From: HGM04593 sp045588345
GTDB taxonomy: Bacteria > Bacteroidota > Bacteroidia > Bacteroidales > Bacteroidaceae
DNA length: 46,692 nt
Direction of reading: 5' to 3'
Assembly: GCA_045588345.1 (NCBI GenBank)
Contig: JAZNDZ010000022.1
Coordinates: 1 to 46,692 of the forward strand
Part shown: piece by piece, positions 34,733 to 41,498 of the stretch
How the letters are laid out: the number at the start of each line of letters is the position of its first letter
Numbering within the stretch: the stretch's first letter is position 1
The notes under the pieces: generated by a model
Told to the model about the DNA's origin: nothing
Seen by the model: the letters and a program-made list of their open reading frames with translations, nothing else
The model's database searches: none
Position numbers and translations under genes: made by a program

Positions 34733-35110
34733 CTATTCGCATCTGGCTCCAGACACAACAACATCTTTCACAGCAGTAAGTTCCTTACCGCCTGAAAGAT
34801 TAATTTTCGCAGTTTTTGGAGTACTTTGATTAGGAGCTACCAATGCATTAAACGGTTGAGATACACGCACATCAGAACTTTTGACCGGTGAACCTTTCGT
34901 TGTTTCACAAAACTTTATAGTGTATGATACGTTAACGGAATGATCGCAGTCACTGTCAAAAGACAGATATACATTACCAGCCGCATCCCAATTTGTAACA
35001 GTTACAACAACAGAGGCTTCAGTTCCCTTTACTTTACATGTTGCTTGTTGTGCATTTGCTGTAAAACATATTGCAAATAATGCAATAAACACAAAAACAA
35101 TCTTTTTCAT
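34733..35110 (-). CDS. Small secreted protein of unknown function
   Basis: Not recognised. The start is taken as the ATG of MKKIVFVFIALFAICF; the frame extends three codons up to a TTG. About 125 residues with a signal peptide ending near ANAQ. The mature part is predicted to be beta-rich (ASVVVTVTNWDAAGNVYLSF) and has four cysteines (TCKV, DCDH, FCET, and the C-terminal ARCE), which could form two disulfides. It follows the cysteine-rich secreted gene by 17 bases, and both share an identical ribosome-binding/start region (TTTGAATAATATGAAAAAGAT), a sign of duplication of the leader or of a common expression design. Confidence 0.75.
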   Translation of the reverse strand: MKKIVFVFIALFAICFTANAQQATCKVKGTEASVVVTVTNWDAAGNVYLSFDSDCDHSVNVSYTIKFCETTKGSPVKSSDVRVSQPFNALVAPNQSTPKTAKINLSGGKELTAVKDVVVSGARCE

Positions 35111-35127
35111 ATTATTCAAATATTTAG

Positions 35128-35409
35128 TTAGTTAACCTTCACTTTTCCTTTGCCTTTACAAGTGTTGCAGGTGTGTTGTGTTTCGATGACACCATCTCCA
35201 CCACACTTTGAACAATTTGGATTACCCAGACAAGTGCAACGTTTTCTAATAACTATATACCCTTTGCCATCACAACTTCTACATTCTCTATAAAGTCCAA
35301 TTTGCTCAGACTTTGTTGGCAATGAAGACTCATTAGTTACTGTAATCAAACTTGCACTTGCAGTCAAAACGGCAATAAATGCTACTGCGCAGATTATAAT
35401 CTTTTTCAT
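35128..35409 (-). CDS. Small secreted protein with DnaJ-type zinc-finger motifs
   Basis: The start is taken as the ATG of MKKIIICAVAFIAVL; a TTG lies three codons upstream. About 93 residues with a signal peptide or membrane anchor to about residue 20. The rest is a cysteine-rich module: CRSCDGKG, CTCLGNPNCSKCGGDG, and CNTCKGKG, which repeats the CxxCxGxG pattern of the DnaJ central domain. DnaJ is cytosolic, so an exported version without J domain is unusual. Metal binding is inferred. First gene of a two-gene unit, downstream of the structured RNA candidate. Confidence 0.75.
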   Translation of the reverse strand: MKKIIICAVAFIAVLTASASLITVTNESSLPTKSEQIGLYRECRSCDGKGYIVIRKRCTCLGNPNCSKCGGDGVIETQHTCNTCKGKGKVKVN

Positions 35410-35499
35410 ATTATTCAAATTTTAATTTGTTTCCCTACTCACTTAACGGCTTTTTGGGCTACTCCGTTGTACCTTAAACAACACTTTACAAATACGCAC

Positions 35500-35537
35500 A
35501 AAAAAAAGCGCAGGACAATTTAGTATATCCTCGCTTT
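35500..35537 (-). terminator. Terminator or attenuator at the end of the structured RNA
   Basis: On the minus strand AAAGCG-AGGA pairs with TCCT-GCGCTTT with one bulged G, followed by eight T (35500-35507). It lies between a strong promoter and the two secreted-protein genes, so it either ends an independent small RNA or controls read-through. Confidence 0.7.
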
Positions 35538-35742
35538 GGGGTGTTTGGCGTAACCTCGACAAAAGAACAACTAAAAGCCCGCGCCATAGGCACGAGCATT
35601 CCAACCGTTATTCTTTCTTGTCTTTTTATAGTCGCCAAACTTCCAAAGCAAAAGAATAAAGCTAAAACGCTTTTCCAAATATGTCTAAAATGTGCGTATC
35701 AAATTATACGCTATGCTTCATAGGCAAATAGATTTTGTATTT
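35500..35742 (-). ncRNA. Candidate structured RNA or leader
   Basis: A transcript from the promoter at 35749-35780 to the terminator at 35500 would be about 240 bases. Its core (35543-35640) has three nested stems. The outer stem is GUUUGGCG with CGCCAAAC (35633-35640 with 35543-35550). The middle stem is GAAUAAC with GUUGUUC (35607-35613 with 35565-35571). The inner stem is GCUCGUGCC with GGCGCGGGC (35589-35597 with 35577-35585) around a UAU loop. The last two use G-U pairs that exist only in the minus-strand RNA. A further hairpin GCGUAU/AUACGC lies upstream. No convincing protein frame with a start codon is seen. I do not recognise an Rfam family. Confidence 0.6.
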
Positions 35743-35748
35743 ATTTCG

Positions 35749-35780
35749 CAAAAGTACAGATATAATTCAACAAAACCAAA
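35749..35780 (-). promoter_or_regulatory. Promoter of the structured RNA
   Basis: On the minus strand TTTG (35777-35780), a 20-base spacer and TACTTTTG (35749-35756) are a full Bacteroides consensus match. It begins only 8 bases beyond the rho terminator tract. Confidence 0.75.
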
Positions 35781-35787
35781 AAACCAC

Positions 35788-35822
35788 AAAAAAAAGTGGG
35801 CAAGATGCCATATCTCACCCAC
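35788..35822 (-). terminator. Rho-independent terminator after rho
   Basis: On the minus strand GTGGGTGAGAT pairs with ATCTTGCCCAC over 11 positions (two G-T), with loop ATGGC, followed by eight T (35788-35795). A second, weaker hairpin (AAGGG/CCCTT) lies just before it at 35833-35846. About 155 bases separate it from the rho stop. Confidence 0.8.
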
Positions 35823-35858
35823 AAATATCAAAAAGGGCACACCCTTATTATTTTGGAA

Positions 35859-35953
35859 TGAATAAAAAGATAAAATTCAAGGCTTGTGAAACCAAAGAAA
35901 CCGCAGTTTACTTGAAGTAAATGAGGATTTATTTGGTTTCATATAACGCGGAA
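35859..35953 (+). repeat. Dispersed palindromic element, copy B
   Basis: Second copy of the element at 1-96, in opposite orientation. Outer arms are GAAACCAAA (35888-35896) and TTTGGTTTC (35932-35940); the inner stem is TTTACT/AGTAAA (35907-35912 with 35916-35921) plus a G-T pair. Conserved blocks match copy A exactly, but the outer stem is a different sequence. It sits in the 3' untranslated region of rho, antisense to rho. Confidence 0.7.
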
Positions 35954-35977
35954 GTTTGCTTTTTAGTCATTTCAAAT

Positions 35978-37969
35978 CTACGAATTCATGCTCATCAGGA
36001 ATTCATCATTATCCTTTGTCCTTTCAAGGCGGTCCTTCACGAATTCCATTGCCTCAATCGGTGTCATGTCAGAAAGATACTTGCGCAGAATCCACATACG
36101 GTCAAGTGTCTGACGGTCAAGCAACAAATCATCACGACGGGTAGACGAGGCCACAATATTCACAGCAGGGAATATACGCTTGTTTGCGAGAGAGCGGTCG
36201 AGTTGAAGTTCCATATTTCCGGTACCCTTGAACTCCTCAAAAATAACTTCATCCATTTTTGAACCGGTATCAATGAGCGCTGTTGCAATGATTGTCAATG
36301 AACCGCCGTTCTCAATGTTACGCGCAGCACCGAAGAAGCGTTTGGGTTTGTGGAGCGCGTTGGCATCGACACCGCCCGAAAGCACCTTGCCCGATGCAGG
36401 AGATACCGTATTGTAGGCACGTGCAAGACGTGTAATAGAGTCAAGGAAGATAACAACATCATGACCGCACTCTACCATGCGCTTAGCACGCTCGAGCACA
36501 ATACCGGCTATCTTCACGTGACGCTCGGCAGGCTCGTCAAAAGTCGAAGCAATAACCTCTGCATTGACTGAACGCGCCATGTCGGTAACCTCCTCGGGGC
36601 GCTCGTCAATGAGTAGCATAATCATGTATGCCTCGGGGTGATTGGCTGCAATGGCATTGGCAATATCCTTCAGCAACATTGTCTTACCGGTCTTAGGCTG
36701 TGCCACAATAAGACCGCGCTGTCCCTTGCCTATAGGTGAGAAAAGGTCTACCACACGTGCTGACAGATTGTCGTAACTTCCGCTGCACAAGGTGAATTTT
36801 TCATCGGGAAACAGCGGGGTAAGGTTATCAAACGATACACGGTCACGTACCAGTTCGGGCGAAGCACCGTTTATGCGCTTCACCTTTACGAGCGGGAAAT
36901 ATTTCTCACCGGCAGAAGCCGGGCGTATTATACCCTCGACAACGTCACCGGTCTTTAAGCCGTAAAGTTTTATCTGCGACTGCGAAACATATACATCATC
37001 AGGCGATGCAAGATAGTTGTAATCGGAAGAACGCAAGAAACCGTAGTTGTCTGGCATAATCTCAAGAACGCCCTCTACACGAAGGACATCGGCAAAATCG
37101 TATTGCTGTTTTGCAGGAGCCTGTTCCTCATTGTTCTCCTGACGCTTCTCGCCACGTTGGTTGGCACGCTGATTGTTGCGCTCATTCTTTCTTTGCTCCT
37201 TATTGCCATTATTCTTTTCGAATTTGCCTACAAGTTCTACAGGCAGTTCTACAGGCTCACTTGGCAGGTCCTCAATGGGAACGAATGTCTCACCCTCCTT
37301 TTCGGGCTCATTCTCTGCAACCGCAGCAACGGGAGCCTCAACAGTCTCTACACTTTTCTCGGTCTCTTTCTTTGGTTTGCGGCCGCGCTTCTTTGGAGCA
37401 GGTGCAACCTCCATGGCAACAGCAGGAGCCTCAGCAGGAGTTTCTGCAGATGCAGTCTCAACAGCAGGATTTGCAGCAGTCTCATCTGCCGGTACTTCAA
37501 TCTTCTTTGGTTTACGGCCACGTTTCTTTGGTGCCGGAGTTTCCTGTGGTGCTACTGGCTCGGCATATGCAACGCTCTCAACAACAGGAGCCTCAACAAC
37601 AGCCGCAACCGCCTTTTCAGCAACAGGAAGCGTATTGCCCCTATTTTCAATCTTTGCAACATCTTGTAACTCATCTTTCTTGACATCGCTTTTATCAAGT
37701 TTCACAGCCTTATCCCCGGTTGCGGTATACACCTTGCTTGGAGATTCGTTGTGTATACGGTGACGACGATGCTCACGACGGTTCATCCTGTTTTCCTCTT
37801 TAACTACTGCCGGTGCACCGGCCTTGCTGTTCTGCATTGCCTGACCATCAAGAATCCGATAAATCAATGAATCACGGTCAAGAGATTTAATTCCCTTAAC
37901 ACCAAGTTCTTGAGCGATAGACTGCAACTCGGCAATCTCCTTGCTCCTTAATTTTTCTATATGATACAT
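35978..37969 (-). CDS. rho: Transcription termination factor Rho with long disordered insert
   Basis: Hexameric RNA-dependent ATPase that ends transcription. The start is set at MYHIEKLRSKEIAELQ, matching the Rho N-terminal helical domain; the open frame begins 6 codons earlier. The insert is about 200 residues of low-complexity, charged, Ala/Pro/Glu-rich sequence, with two AT-hook-like KKRGRKPKK repeats. The RNA-binding cold-shock domain follows (VLEIMPDNYGFLRSSDYNYL), then the ATPase with P-loop QPKTGKTMLL and LLIDERPEEVTDM. In Bacteroides thetaiotaomicron a comparable disordered region in Rho is reported to drive condensate formation. The product is about 663 residues against 419 in E. coli. 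Confidence 0.95.
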   Translation of the reverse strand: MYHIEKLRSKEIAELQSIAQELGVKGIKSLDRDSLIYRILDGQAMQNSKAGAPAVVKEENRMNRREHRRHRIHNESPSKVYTATGDKAVKLDKSDVKKDELQDVAKIENRGNTLPVAEKAVAAVVEAPVVESVAYAEPVAPQETPAPKKRGRKPKKIEVPADETAANPAVETASAETPAEAPAVAMEVAPAPKKRGRKPKKETEKSVETVEAPVAAVAENEPEKEGETFVPIEDLPSEPVELPVELVGKFEKNNGNKEQRKNERNNQRANQRGEKRQENNEEQAPAKQQYDFADVLRVEGVLEIMPDNYGFLRSSDYNYLASPDDVYVSQSQIKLYGLKTGDVVEGIIRPASAGEKYFPLVKVKRINGASPELVRDRVSFDNLTPLFPDEKFTLCSGSYDNLSARVVDLFSPIGKGQRGLIVAQPKTGKTMLLKDIANAIAANHPEAYMIMLLIDERPEEVTDMARSVNAEVIASTFDEPAERHVKIAGIVLERAKRMVECGHDVVIFLDSITRLARAYNTVSPASGKVLSGGVDANALHKPKRFFGAARNIENGGSLTIIATALIDTGSKMDEVIFEEFKGTGNMELQLDRSLANKRIFPAVNIVASSTRRDDLLLDRQTLDRMWILRKYLSDMTPIEAMEFVKDRLERTKDNDEFLMSMNS

Positions 37970-38055
37970 AAGCGGAATATGGCACACACTTTACCCTGCG
38001 GAGGGTCAATGTCCATAGGTTTGAAATCTATAAAGATTAATGAATAATTTTAATG

Positions 38056-38082
38056 AAAAACGCAGGGGCGAATGCCCTACGC
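38056..38082 (-). promoter_or_regulatory. Terminator-like hairpin in the rho leader
   Basis: On the minus strand GCGUA-GGGC pairs with GCCC-C-UGCGU (one bulged C) with an AUUC loop, followed by UUUUU. It lies about 90 bases upstream of the rho start and just after the candidate promoter. Attenuation of rho is inferred, not shown. Confidence 0.45.
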
Positions 38083-38096
38083 ACAATACTACAACG

Positions 38097-38104
38097 CAAA
38101 GATA
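38097..38104 (-). promoter_or_regulatory. Candidate -7 element of rho
   Basis: TATCTTTG on the minus strand matches TAnnTTTG, giving a leader of about 120 bases. The -33 box is weak. The interval between engB and rho (37970-38227) otherwise shows nothing recognisable. Confidence 0.5.
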
Positions 38105-38227
38105 GTGCTTTTGTTTAAATTAGGATGTATAATTTGACTTTTTTTTGACTATGCGGCACTTTTTAGGCTACATTTTAGGCTACATAAACGACCTGACTGC
38201 TTAAACCGACAACTCCATTTGTTTATA

Positions 38228-38833
38228 TCAGAGGCTTTTGTTCACATCACTTATGTACAGCAGAATCTCATCGCGGCCCGCACCGCTCTCCGATGACGAC
38301 ACGAATATTGGCGGCAACTCTTCCCACTCTTCAAGCAAACGCTTTTTGTATGCAGCCAGATTGCTTCCCAAGGCTGTTTTTGCAAGTTTGTCGGCCTTGG
38401 TGAATATGATTGCGAAAGGTACACCATTCTCACCCAACCACTGTATGAATTCAAGGTCTATCTTCTGAGGCTCGTGACGCGAATCCACAAGCACAAACAG
38501 CAGGGTCATCTGCTCGCGGCGGAGCACATAGTTTGATATAATCTCCTGCAATTTCTCGCCCTGCGATTTGCTGCGCTTGGCATAACCGTAGCCCGGAAGG
38601 TCGACAAGATACCATTCATCGTTGATGATAAAGTGGTTTATAAGCAACGTCTTTCCGGGTGTTGCCGATGTCATCGCAAGTTTCTTGCGACCCGTGAGCA
38701 TATTGATAAGGCTTGACTTGCCTACATTCGAACGCCCGATGAATGCATATTCGGGTTTGCCGTCCTGCGGGCACTTGCGTACATCACTGTTGCTTATTAC
38801 AAAATTCGCGCTTTTGATAACCTGATTAGCCAT
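38228..38833 (-). CDS. engB: Ribosome biogenesis GTP-binding protein EngB (YihA/YsxC)
   Basis: Essential small GTPase assisting large ribosomal subunit assembly. In the 201-residue product the G1 loop is GRSNVGKSSLIN near residues 32-43, G2 lies in the segment with TPGKT, G3 is DLPGYG, and G4 is FTKADK. The closing G5 region VSSSESG is a slightly altered form of the usual SSxxxxG. Length is typical. It is divergent from the MATE gene and separated from rho by about 258 bases, with a separate promoter for each. Confidence 0.95.
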   Translation of the reverse strand: MANQVIKSANFVISNSDVRKCPQDGKPEYAFIGRSNVGKSSLINMLTGRKKLAMTSATPGKTLLINHFIINDEWYLVDLPGYGYAKRSKSQGEKLQEIISNYVLRREQMTLLFVLVDSRHEPQKIDLEFIQWLGENGVPFAIIFTKADKLAKTALGSNLAAYKKRLLEEWEELPPIFVSSSESGAGRDEILLYISDVNKSL

Positions 38834-38851
38834 GTGGATTCTATTTTATTA

Positions 38852-38859
38852 CAAACTTA
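38852..38859 (-). promoter_or_regulatory. Candidate -7 element of engB
   Basis: TAAGTTTG on the minus strand fits TAnnTTTG, 18 bases before the start codon. No TTTG at the -33 distance. Confidence 0.4.
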
Positions 38860-38986
38860 CATAAAAAAACGTTGCTTGCACCTGTTTTGGGAAAGAAATA
38901 TTTTATATCGAATATATTGCACATTCTGCATCAAACAGGGAATATTGCTGATTTATGATTATATTAGCGCCCGAAAAGATGCAATC

Positions 38987-40672
38987 ATGATAAACCGTAA
39001 CAGTTACGTTATCTCCAAAGCGCTAAAGAACTTCCTCAGTGCATCAATAATGACATCGCTTGCCGGGCAATTGGCAGTGACTACTGATGCCGTCATCGTG
39101 AGCAACATGATAGGGCCCGATGCGCTTTCGGCAATAAACATGGTCATGCCGCTGACATTACTGTTCAGTTGCGCGAGCATTCTCATCGGCCTTGGCGCAA
39201 GTGTACTTGCAGCAAAGGCCATTGGAGACCATAACAAAGAACTGATAGACCGCATATTCACCACCGCCATGATATTGCTTGCCATTGCAGGCGTTGCCGT
39301 GTCGGGCATAACCTACGCCTGCAGTTCTGAAATTGCAGAAACTTTATGCGACAATGCCCGCATAGCGCCGCTTGCACTTGAATACACCAAGGTCATAGCA
39401 GCCGGCGCAATCTTTCTTATAATATCCAACGGCATAAACTATTTTGTCAGCACCGATGGCTGCCCCGGACTTGTGACAAGAGGTGTTATTGCCGGAGCGA
39501 TAGCAAACATCGTCCTTGATATAATACTTGTAAAGTTCATGGGCATTGCAGGTTCGGCTTGGGCAACAGTTATAAACTACATCATAACGCTGTTGACCGT
39601 TTCATCGCATTTTTTCAGGAAAAGCAGTTCATACCACCTTGTCAACCCGCTTAAAGGCATTGCCGGCAACATCGTGCGTAACCTTTACGAAGGATTGCCG
39701 CTCATGCTCGGAAACCTGTTGCTGGGCGGTGCCGTGTTTATCATAAACAGCATGATACTGGATACAGCCGGAGCCGACGGCGTATACATCTGGGCCGTAT
39801 GTCTACAGGTACTCATGCTCACCTTTGTTGTGCTTAACGGCATGGGCAATGCCATGCTCTCCATTGGCGGTGTTCTCGCCGGAGAGAAGGATTATAACGG
39901 CATACGCATCCTTACAACCCTTTCACTTAGACTGGTGGTTGCCGTACTTGCAATATTCGTGCTATCGGTAATGCTGTTCCCTGAAGTTCCTGCATACATG
40001 TTCGGGGCCGACGGAGCACCTGCATCCATTGATACTGACACACCATTGCGCATATTCTCACTGCTACTTATACCTTTTGCCGTGACACTGGTAATGAGAT
40101 TCCTGTTCCAGATTCTTGAACATCGCATCCTCAGCCTTGTAATGTCGGCAGGCCAACTTGCAGGGATTGTAGCCACACTTTGGGCATTCACCAAGTTGGC
40201 TCCCGAAGGACTATGGTGGAGTTTTCCCCTATCAGCCATCGCGCTTATACTGATTCAACTGACGGCAACATTCATAATACATCTTAGAAAAAGGAATGTA
40301 TCACCGCTTACCCTCATTCCCACAGAAACGGAAGGTGAACTGTCGGCCGATTTCTCAATAGCATACAGTAAAACTGCAACAGAGCATGCAGTTGCATGGA
40401 TTGTTGGGTTCTTGAAACAGAACGGTATCGCAACCGGCAGAATCGAGCAATGCAAAGAGTGCATAAAGGGAATGATGCTCAAACTGCAACAGGAAGGCGA
40501 AACAAGAAAGCGATGTTTCGATATTCACATAAGAGTTATCGGAGAAGAGATACATGCCATTATGCGCGATGCCGGCAAGCGAATGGATGCACGGCATTTC
40601 ACCACAGACAAACCCGACACCATTGAGTACAGATATATGTATGGACAGAACGTACTGTTCATACATATATAA
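38987..40672 (+). CDS. MATE family efflux transporter with degenerate ATPase-like C-terminal domain
   Basis: The start is set at MINRNSYVISKALKNFL; the 51 codons of open frame before it read as non-coding. The first 440 residues or so form a twelve-helix MATE (MatE/NorM) transporter, expected to export organic cations or drugs using a sodium or proton gradient. The last 115 residues form a soluble domain. Its FDIHIRVIGEEIHAIMRDAGKRMD resembles the G1-box region of anti-sigma-type GHKL ATPases (histidine kinase fold), but the N-box asparagine and full DxGxG are not present. It probably no longer binds ATP. MATE proteins with an attached ATPase-like domain occur in other gut bacteria. Convergent with frdB. 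Confidence 0.85.
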   Translation: MINRNSYVISKALKNFLSASIMTSLAGQLAVTTDAVIVSNMIGPDALSAINMVMPLTLLFSCASILIGLGASVLAAKAIGDHNKELIDRIFTTAMILLAIAGVAVSGITYACSSEIAETLCDNARIAPLALEYTKVIAAGAIFLIISNGINYFVSTDGCPGLVTRGVIAGAIANIVLDIILVKFMGIAGSAWATVINYIITLLTVSSHFFRKSSSYHLVNPLKGIAGNIVRNLYEGLPLMLGNLLLGGAVFIINSMILDTAGADGVYIWAVCLQVLMLTFVVLNGMGNAMLSIGGVLAGEKDYNGIRILTTLSLRLVVAVLAIFVLSVMLFPEVPAYMFGADGAPASIDTDTPLRIFSLLLIPFAVTLVMRFLFQILEHRILSLVMSAGQLAGIVATLWAFTKLAPEGLWWSFPLSAIALILIQLTATFIIHLRKRNVSPLTLIPTETEGELSADFSIAYSKTATEHAVAWIVGFLKQNGIATGRIEQCKECIKGMMLKLQQEGETRKRCFDIHIRVIGEEIHAIMRDAGKRMDARHFTTDKPDTIEYRYMYGQNVLFIHI

Positions 40673-40710
40673 ATAAAGAATCGCGCGGACTGCCGCGCGA
40701 TTCTTTATTT
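40671..40710. terminator. Bidirectional terminator
   Basis: A perfect 18-base stem (40671-40688 with 40693-40710) with an ACTG loop has a GC-rich top and AT-rich base, giving a U tract in both directions. The left arm begins inside the MATE stop codon; the right arm ends 11 bases before the frdB stop. Confidence 0.85.
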
Positions 40711-40721
40711 TAATCACTTTA

Positions 40722-41477
40722 TCAATCACTCAACTTAGCCTTGATGAACTCGCGGTTCAGGCGGGCGATGTTGCTGATTGAGACGCACTTCGGACATTCC
40801 GCCTCACAAGCACGGGTGTTGGTGCAGTTACCGAAACCGAGTTCGTCCATCTTGGCAATCATTGCCTTAACACGCTTCTTGGCCTCAACCTTTCCCTGCG
40901 GGAGAAGTGCAAACTGGCTTACCTTTGCCGAAACGAACAACATAGCAGAACCGTTCTTGCAGGCTGCCACGCAGGCACCGCAACCGATACATGCCGCAGC
41001 GTCCATAGCCTCTTCGGCAATATCCTTGCCAATGGGAATTGCATTGGCATCGGGCATACCGCCTGTGTTGATAGACACATAACCGCCGGCCTGCTGAATC
41101 TTGTCAAAAGCAGTGCGGTCAACCATGAGGTCGCGTATTACAGGGAAACCTGCCGAACGCCAAGGTTCAACAGTGATTGTGTCACCGTCCTTGAAACGGC
41201 GCATGTACAACTGGCAAGTTGTAGCACCTGTTGCAGGACCGTGAGGATGACCGTTCACATAGAGCGAACACATACCGCAGATACCCTCGCGACAATCGTG
41301 GTCGAACGCGATAGGTTCCTTATTGTCATTTACCAACTGCTCGTTAAGTATGTCGAGCATCTCAAGGAATGATGTATCGCCAGGAATATCCTTCATCTGA
41401 TAGGTCTCGAATGCTCCTTTTTCCTTAGGACCTCTCTGACGCCAAACCTTCAATGTAAAACTTATATTTTTGTCCAT
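40722..41477 (-). CDS. frdB: Fumarate reductase/succinate dehydrogenase iron-sulfur subunit
   Basis: Electron-transfer subunit linking the flavoprotein to the membrane quinone site. In the 251-residue product the [2Fe-2S] ligands are in CREGICGMC, with a fourth cysteine in GATTCQLY. The [4Fe-4S] ligands are in CIGCGACVAAC. The [3Fe-4S] region has CTNTRACEAECPK. Third gene of the operon, 21 bases after sdhA/frdA. In gut Bacteroidales this complex usually runs as fumarate reductase during succinate production; the direction cannot be read from sequence. Confidence 0.93.
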   Translation of the reverse strand: MDKNISFTLKVWRQRGPKEKGAFETYQMKDIPGDTSFLEMLDILNEQLVNDNKEPIAFDHDCREGICGMCSLYVNGHPHGPATGATTCQLYMRRFKDGDTITVEPWRSAGFPVIRDLMVDRTAFDKIQQAGGYVSINTGGMPDANAIPIGKDIAEEAMDAAACIGCGACVAACKNGSAMLFVSAKVSQFALLPQGKVEAKKRVKAMIAKMDELGFGNCTNTRACEAECPKCVSISNIARLNREFIKAKLSD

Positions 41478-41498
41478 TGCTTACAAATTTAGGGATGA

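Noticed and set aside
35541..35723. 60-codon plus-strand frame in the rho-side intergenic region
   Set aside because: It lies antisense to the structured RNA and ends without support; base pairing explains the conservation better.
37103..37763. Several overlapping plus-strand frames opposite rho
   Set aside because: They mirror the low-complexity Ala/Pro/Lys/Glu insert of Rho and are compositional artefacts.
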